From contig JAAOMT010000617.1 in NCBI GenBank assembly GCA_016748015.1, positions 165,925-229,924 on the forward strand: a stretch of DNA of 64,000 bases, read 5' to 3'. Origin of the DNA: Geosiphon pyriformis. Its lineage: Eukaryota > Glomeromycota > Glomeromycetes > Archaeosporales > Geosiphonaceae. Shown piece by piece: positions 58,850 to 64,000 of the stretch. The translations under genes and the position numbers were made by a program. Every line of letters starts with the position of its first letter. Position 1 is the stretch's first letter. Under the pieces are notes generated by a model. That model had not been told where the DNA came from, searched no databases, and saw only the letters and a list, made by a program, of their open reading frames with translations.

Positions 58850-59300
58850 AAATACATACATAATACTGATTCAGGATTTGATTTTAGATATTCTAAAAAA
58901 ACTATTATTAGATTAGAACCTCATTTGCATACTAACATCAATTTAAAAATAAAAATAAAAATTCCAATAACAATAATAGTCTAATTAATATTCAAATTTA
59001 GTTTAGCAAAAAAAAAATTAATATCAGAAGAAAAATAATTAATGTAAAATATATAGAAAATATCATTATAATACTACAAAATAAATTAAAAAAAGCATAT
59101 ACTATTAAACCAAATAAAAAAATAGCACAGACAATATTTTTATTTTTGATAAAAATAGCTTAGTTAGTATTAATAAAAATAAAAAAAGAGTTAGAGATCA
59201 CAGCCAAAGAAATAAATAGATTTGAATTTATAAGTAGAATAAAGATATCAATTAATATGACAGAAAAAAAAATAATTAATCAAAAAAAAATTATTTCTAT
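58850..59300 (+). pseudogene. dUTPase-like domain in the retrotransposon polyprotein
   Basis: The plus frame from about 58853 reads NTDSGFDFRYSKKTIIRLEP, then LKIKIKIPITII, FSLAKKKINIRRKIINVKYI, ENIIIILQNKLKKAYTIKP and NKKIAQTIF. The order and spacing match trimeric dUTPase motifs: an A-G-x-D-like start, the R-S-S-L-A-x-K-G-I region, G-V-I-D-x-x-Y-x-G (here KIINVKYIE, with Gly and Asp lost) and R-I-A-Q-x-I (here KIAQTIF). Key Gly, Ser and Asp residues are changed in ways explained by G-to-A transitions. It lies between the protease and the reverse transcriptase of the same element. Confidence 0.6.
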
Positions 59301-59459
59301 TTATTAATAATTTCTATTTTATCATATAACAAATATATATTAGCTATAAAGAAAAAAATAAAAAATTAGTCCCAAGTTGAACTTACTATTTGTAAATCAG
59401 AAAAAATTGCCATTATCAATCTCTATATACTAGTTAAAAACTACAAACACATTAAAATC

Positions 59460-60800
59460 TCAATATACAACACAATCAAAGACTTAATAAAAATACTAAG
59501 TAAAACTTTTATTAAATACTTAAGTATTAGAATTGAAAATCAAGCACCAACTATTATTTCTGACTTTTTACAACTATGTAAATATATAGATATTACATCA
59601 CAAATAATTTACAGACAAGAAGAATATTATTTGCTATAATTAGAACAATTAGAGCAAATAAACTTAAAAAATTTAGATTTACTTTAACATATGCAATTTA
59701 AGCTGCTACTTAACAATTTTATTAATATTTTTGTAAGTAAAAAAGAATTTAACAGAATTAACATCATTTAGTACCAAATCAAAACTGAAGATATAATATT
59801 AATTAAACAAAGAATATATTGAGTACTATCTACCAGTTATAAAATTATTCATTAAAAAAATCAATCATATATTAAACAATAAATTAATTTAATTATCAAT
59901 AAATTCATAGTTAGTATTAATAGTACTTATTCAGAAAAAAAATAAAAAGATTTACTTTTGTGAAAATTATAGAAAATTCAACAGTATTACTCATAAAAAC
60001 AACTATTCAACTTTATAAATCCAAGAATTATTTAATGCTTTTAGAGAAAAAAAATAGTTTTTAACATTGAATTTAGATAGTGGTTATTAACAAGTAGCCA
60101 TAAATTTAATTGATAAAGAGAAAATAGTATTTACTACTAAAGAAAAAAACTTTGAATTTAATGTTATGCTTTTTGGCTTAACTAATGTTTTAACTATTTT
60201 CCAATGACTAATAGAAATTATTTATACTGAATTACTATAAAAATCAGTAATAGTCTACTTGAATGACATTAATGTATTCTTTAAAATATTTAATAACTAT
60301 TTCTATTATCTTTAACAAATATTTGAAAGATTAAAAAAAGCCAGATTAAAATTAAATACTACCAAATACTTCTTTAGAAAAACAAAACTCAAGTTTTTGG
60401 AATATGTTATAAGCAAAATAGTATTAAAACAGATTCAAATAAATTGAAATAGTTAAGAATTTTTTAGTACCAATAAACTTGACAAAATTAAGAGCATTTT
60501 TGGAATTTGCTAGATACTATTGTTACTTTATCCAAAATTTCTTCAAACTAGTCCAATCACTTTACTAGCTCTAAGTAAAAAACACCAAATATGAATGAAC
60601 AAAAAACCAACAAGAAACTTTTAACATATTGTAAAGAAAACTTATTTAAATTCTAATATTAATTTATTTAGATTACAGTAAACCATTGTTACTCATAAAA
60701 AAAAATACAAAAAAAAAGTAAAAAAACAGATAGTAAAAATAGATCAATAGAAAAATATTACTTAGCAAGTAAGCATATTGTCAAAAAAGACAGATTCAAA
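59460..60800 (+). pseudogene. Ty3/gypsy reverse transcriptase, heavily mutated
   Basis: Recognisable blocks in order: IIYRQEEYYLL and LLLNNFINIFVSKKEFN, then YQIKTEDIILIKQRIY (59770-59820), DLDSGY-type LNLDSGY with stop then QVAINLIDKEKIVFTTKEKN, FEFNVMLFGLTNVLTIFQ, and the catalytic block VIVYLNDINVF. The YxDD box is YLND, so the first catalytic Asp is Asn. Then FERLKKARLKLNTTKYFF and LKFLEYVISK follow. At least ten stops are present, many where Trp, Gln or Arg is expected. A frame change lies between the dUTPase-like domain and this region. RNase H is at best a trace near 60660-60800. Confidence 0.75.
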
Positions 60801-60824
60801 TAAAAAACAATAGCTAGAAATCAA

Positions 60825-61390
60825 TAATTATTCAATACTTTTTCTTTTAAAAAATAGTTTTCTATAACCTAAAGTAAAATTATATTTATATTAATAAAAT
60901 TATTTATTACTATTCCATTTATGTTATTATTACTGAATTAAAAAAATATTAATTACTTTTACATTATCAATAATTCATTTTAATAAAATCTGATACTTAA
61001 TTACACTAAATTAATAGCTTTTAATCATAGCTATTGATAGAATACTAATTTTTTATTTTTTATTTTATTTTGTTTTCTTTGTTGTTTACTAATTGATTAA
61101 AAGAATTAAGCACTAAGTAATTAATATCAAAAATAGCTTAATAAAAGACTTAGAAACAAGTGTAAAAATTTAAAAGTAGCTTACTATGACTGTCAAAATA
61201 AACTAGTCACTATGCTAAAGGAAAAAATTCACAAAAGAAACCATCAATTAAATCTTTGTCTATTATACAAAGAACTTAATAAAAACCTTTAGATTTTAAA
61301 ACTTTTAGAAATTACCAATATTTTTAGCTATTGAACACCAAGTTATGAATTTGTTATTTGTTTCAACATCCCAAATAATTATCTGTAACA
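60825..61390 (+). repeat. Right (3') LTR, 5'-truncated
   Basis: It matches 49366-49952 over its full length, for example the shared block ending CATCCCAAATAATTATCTGT, and ends TGTAACA at 61390, keeping the ancestral terminal CA. The first part of the LTR (equivalent to 49142-49365) is missing. The sequence just before 60825 is retroelement coding-like, so the deletion breakpoint is at about 60825. Confidence 0.72.
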
Positions 61391-64000
61391 CTAGTATATA
61401 TTTTAATTTTTGTCAAATTATTAAGCAAATATAATTAATCTATTGAATTATAAGCCTTATATATGTTCTAAAACACTAATTAATCTTTTTTAAAATATCT
61501 TTAATTGTCAAGCCAATAGTAAAAACAAGAAAATAAATCAAAGTACTTTTTAGAACTGAAAAATTGTCTTTTTTGAAACATTAAATTTGCTATAAACATT
61601 AAAGATTTAATTAAATAAAATTTTTAACAGCTTATATACAATTGTTTTTAACTAATTTTGCTTTAAATATATCAGAAAATCTGTAAATTTTTTTGAATTA
61701 TGTTAATAAACATTTATTATTAGTAATATTAAAACCAGTAATAAGAAAATTACAAAACTTTAAAATTTTATTAAAATCTAATTTGGTTTATTTTTTTAAT
61801 ATGACTATAAGTTTATCTGGATTACTTAACTTAAATATCTTTAAAACTTTAAAAATAAATCGTTTTAATTAGTAAGTTCATATCTTATTAAAATTACTTA
61901 CAATTTTTATTTATTAAAGACATTTATTATTTCTAAAACAAAATTTAAAGAATTATTGAACTTTTTTTATACTTTTTTATTAATATCATTAATTTTATAT
62001 TTTTATTTGTCTTTTTTAGCTTATTTGTATACCAAATTAAGCTAAAAATCAAAAAACTTCTTAGACTAATATTCACAAAAACAGCAGTATAATTAGTATT
62101 AAAAAATTTATTAGATTAATAAATATACTAATTAAATATAAAATCACAGAAATTATTACTAACTAAAATAAAATTAACATACTTTTTAACTTTATTGAAA
62201 TTTGATTATGTAAAATACTTACAAAAAAAATTACTTAAAAAATTAAATAATTTAAATCTTTAAACTTTTTAAAGTTTATATTATAATTAGAGCTATTTTT
62301 ATTAAAATTTCTAATTAGTATTATAAAAAAACTATTGTTTAAGACTACAACAACTAATGTATTGACTTTAATAACTTGTATTAATTTTTTATCTAAAGTA
62401 GTACTTATATATAAACTAATAATTAAGACTAATAAATAACTTTTAAAAAAAATATAACAATAAAAACTAACCAGTTATTTTTGTAATTTTATAAATATGT
62501 TTGATTATATTATTATTTATTATAATTATAATATCAGAATTAATATAATTAGACTCAATATTTAAAGTAAAAATTTTGATTTTATTAAACTTATTTATAA
62601 TTTATAATCTAGCTTTATTTTTTAACTTGGTTTGCAAAATTACTAAAATTAAAGTATTGATTATTTTATTTTATTAAATTATATTTAATTACTTAACAAA
62701 ATTATTTACTTCTTAAATATTGCACATAAAAATTTTCTAAACAAAACTAATTATTAAAAAAAAAAAATCAAAAAATCAAAACCAAAAACCAAAAAGTTTA
62801 AACAAGCTGAAACAATATAAACAAATCTTTTTAAAGCTAATATTTTGAATTTTAAACTCTTAATTTTAACAATAAAAACTTTATTATGATTAAAAGCCAA
62901 ATATAAAATATTATCAACTGTAAAAACAAAAACAGAAAAAGAAAAACTTGAAATATTTATATTAGTTTCAACTGTATTATTAACAAAAATAATCAATAAA
63001 ACTTAACACCTATAGCAAATAATTAATTAATGACACAAGTTTTTTATTTGTGTTTTCTAATAATAAACCCAAATTATAAACAGTTATTTTTACAAGAAGT
63101 ATAAATAAAAATGGTTTAAATCAATCTTTTAAAGTTCAAATAATTTGATTTATAATAGTTTTAACAAAATACACAGAAATTTTGCCAATATTACTGAAAA
63201 AAAAGCATGGATTTGAAAACTTTTTTAGCAATAATAATGCTTTTTTTGAGCAATATATATAGTTATATATATAATTATTAACTATAGTATATATATAATT
63301 ATATAGATTATTTTAATATTTAAAAGAATAAAAAATGTTAAACAGATTGTTAAAGTGAAAATAAAAATTATTATTATTATTTATTTTTGGGTAAAAACTA
63401 GTTTAATATAAATTTTTATAAGAAAAAATAATCAAATTTACGTTTAAAACACAAAAAACAAATTAAAACCAAAAAACAAAACTATTTAATCAAAGTATAA
63501 CCAGAATTTTTTTAATAAATTAAGACTAAATTTTTAACAATATGATATTTTATATTATTTAATTAACATCATAACAAAGATAAAGTTAGGTTATAAAATT
63601 AAAAACTTATTTGATAAAATAAAACATAACATAAAATATTGATAATATGTATTTAAAAAACAATTAGTAATAAAAATAACAATCAATATAGTATATTGTA
63701 AAAAAAATTAGACAAAAATACATATTACAAAACTTGATACAGTTTAACCAATCTTAATTAGTTTGTAATAATTGAATTAAGAAATAAATACTAAAATAAA
63801 TGGCTAAATATGATAAATATTTTTTACATATTTTATTAATAATTTTTTTAGAAATTATTTTGTACAATACTATCTTCCAAGCAAAAAACATAGTATTAAA
63901 TTATATTATATTTTTGAAATAAAAAGATATAAAATACAACTGAAATAAAACAGTAAACAAATATATCATATTTTATTATCTATAATATTTTTGCTAAAAT
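61391..64000. other. Extremely AT-rich block, no genes
   Basis: Same composition as 45.56-49.1 kb. No frame is believable, and the minus-strand ORF 62754-62996 is Phe/Val/Lys low-complexity. A long AT-palindromic stretch (TATATATAATTATATATAG-type) lies around 63256-63305. It is probably more decayed repeat DNA. Confidence 0.5.

Larger units (their letters stand above)
49142..61390 (+). mobile_element. Decayed Ty3/gypsy LTR retrotransposon with nested insertions
   Basis: Direct-orientation LTR copies lie at 49142-49952 and 60825-61390. Between them, in order on the plus strand, are gag, retropepsin, a dUTPase-like domain and reverse transcriptase. RNase H and integrase are not found, and the right LTR lacks its first 240 bp or so, so a deletion joined the RT region to the middle of the LTR. 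The internal part is split by an inverted solo LTR (52796-57892 including its own insertion). All coding parts carry many stops. No target duplication could be confirmed (AAACT before, CTAGT after). Confidence 0.75.

Noticed and set aside
1-64000. tRNA, rRNA or CRISPR-like arrays
   Set aside because: I looked for cloverleaf-type A/B boxes, conserved rRNA blocks and regularly spaced repeats and saw none I could support. The only regular arrays are the coding Sel1 units, the 47-residue repeats and microsatellites.

Overview
The window looks like nuclear DNA of a fungus, most probably an arbuscular mycorrhizal fungus (Glomeromycotina, Rhizophagus-like). The base composition is very AT-rich. Genes are split by short GT-AG introns (about 60-110 bp). 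There is a Sel1-repeat/protein-kinase gene of the type expanded in these fungi, a fungal DUF262 gene, a class 3 lipase cluster, a LAG1 ceramide synthase and decayed Ty3/gypsy, Tigger and MULE-like elements. Exon boundaries were worked out by eye from splice sites and reading-frame continuity.

Left part (1-16 kb): the tail of an unknown gene; a tandem pair of small secreted Ser/Thr-rich cell-surface proteins (3997-5578, minus); a six-exon DUF262 (GmrSD/ParB-like) gene (8185-9746, minus) with a 15-nt microexon and a GC-AG intron; a decayed ORF with a TnpB/Fanzor-like zinc ribbon (about 11.2-11.95 kb); and an intact four-exon SAM methyltransferase with an N-myristoylation motif (12519-13678).

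Middle part (17-32 kb): a broken Sel1-kinase gene (17208-21077) whose repeat array contains an inverted block of about 400 bp and whose last intron holds a 568-bp MULE-like element. Then a cluster of three class 3 lipase relatives follows: one intact in sequence (26684-27983, minus), one well-formed but lacking the catalytic Ser and probably the His (25053-26437, plus), and one pseudogene (about 29.6-30.3 kb). Two tandem small secreted KNH-like proteins follow (30598-32255, minus).

Right-middle part (33-45 kb): two inverted copies of a repeat of at least 1 kb (33244-34320 and 39825-41087) bracket a Q/N-rich 47-residue-repeat protein and a nine-exon FLVCR/SLC49-like MFS transporter. A LINE-like ORF remnant and a five-exon LAG1 ceramide synthase (43244-45026, minus) come next.

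Right end (about 45.56-64 kb): composition drops abruptly to an even more AT-rich block with no intact gene. It holds a three-level nest. A Ty3/gypsy element (49142-61390) has gag, retropepsin, a dUTPase-like domain and reverse transcriptase. It is interrupted by an inverted solo LTR, and that LTR is interrupted by a 4.27-kb Tigger/pogo element flanked by TA. Decay is mostly by transitions giving stop codons and lost catalytic Asp/Cys residues, with long frames otherwise preserved. This is a RIP-like signature. The Sel1-kinase gene shows apparent CAA-to-TAA stops of the same kind.
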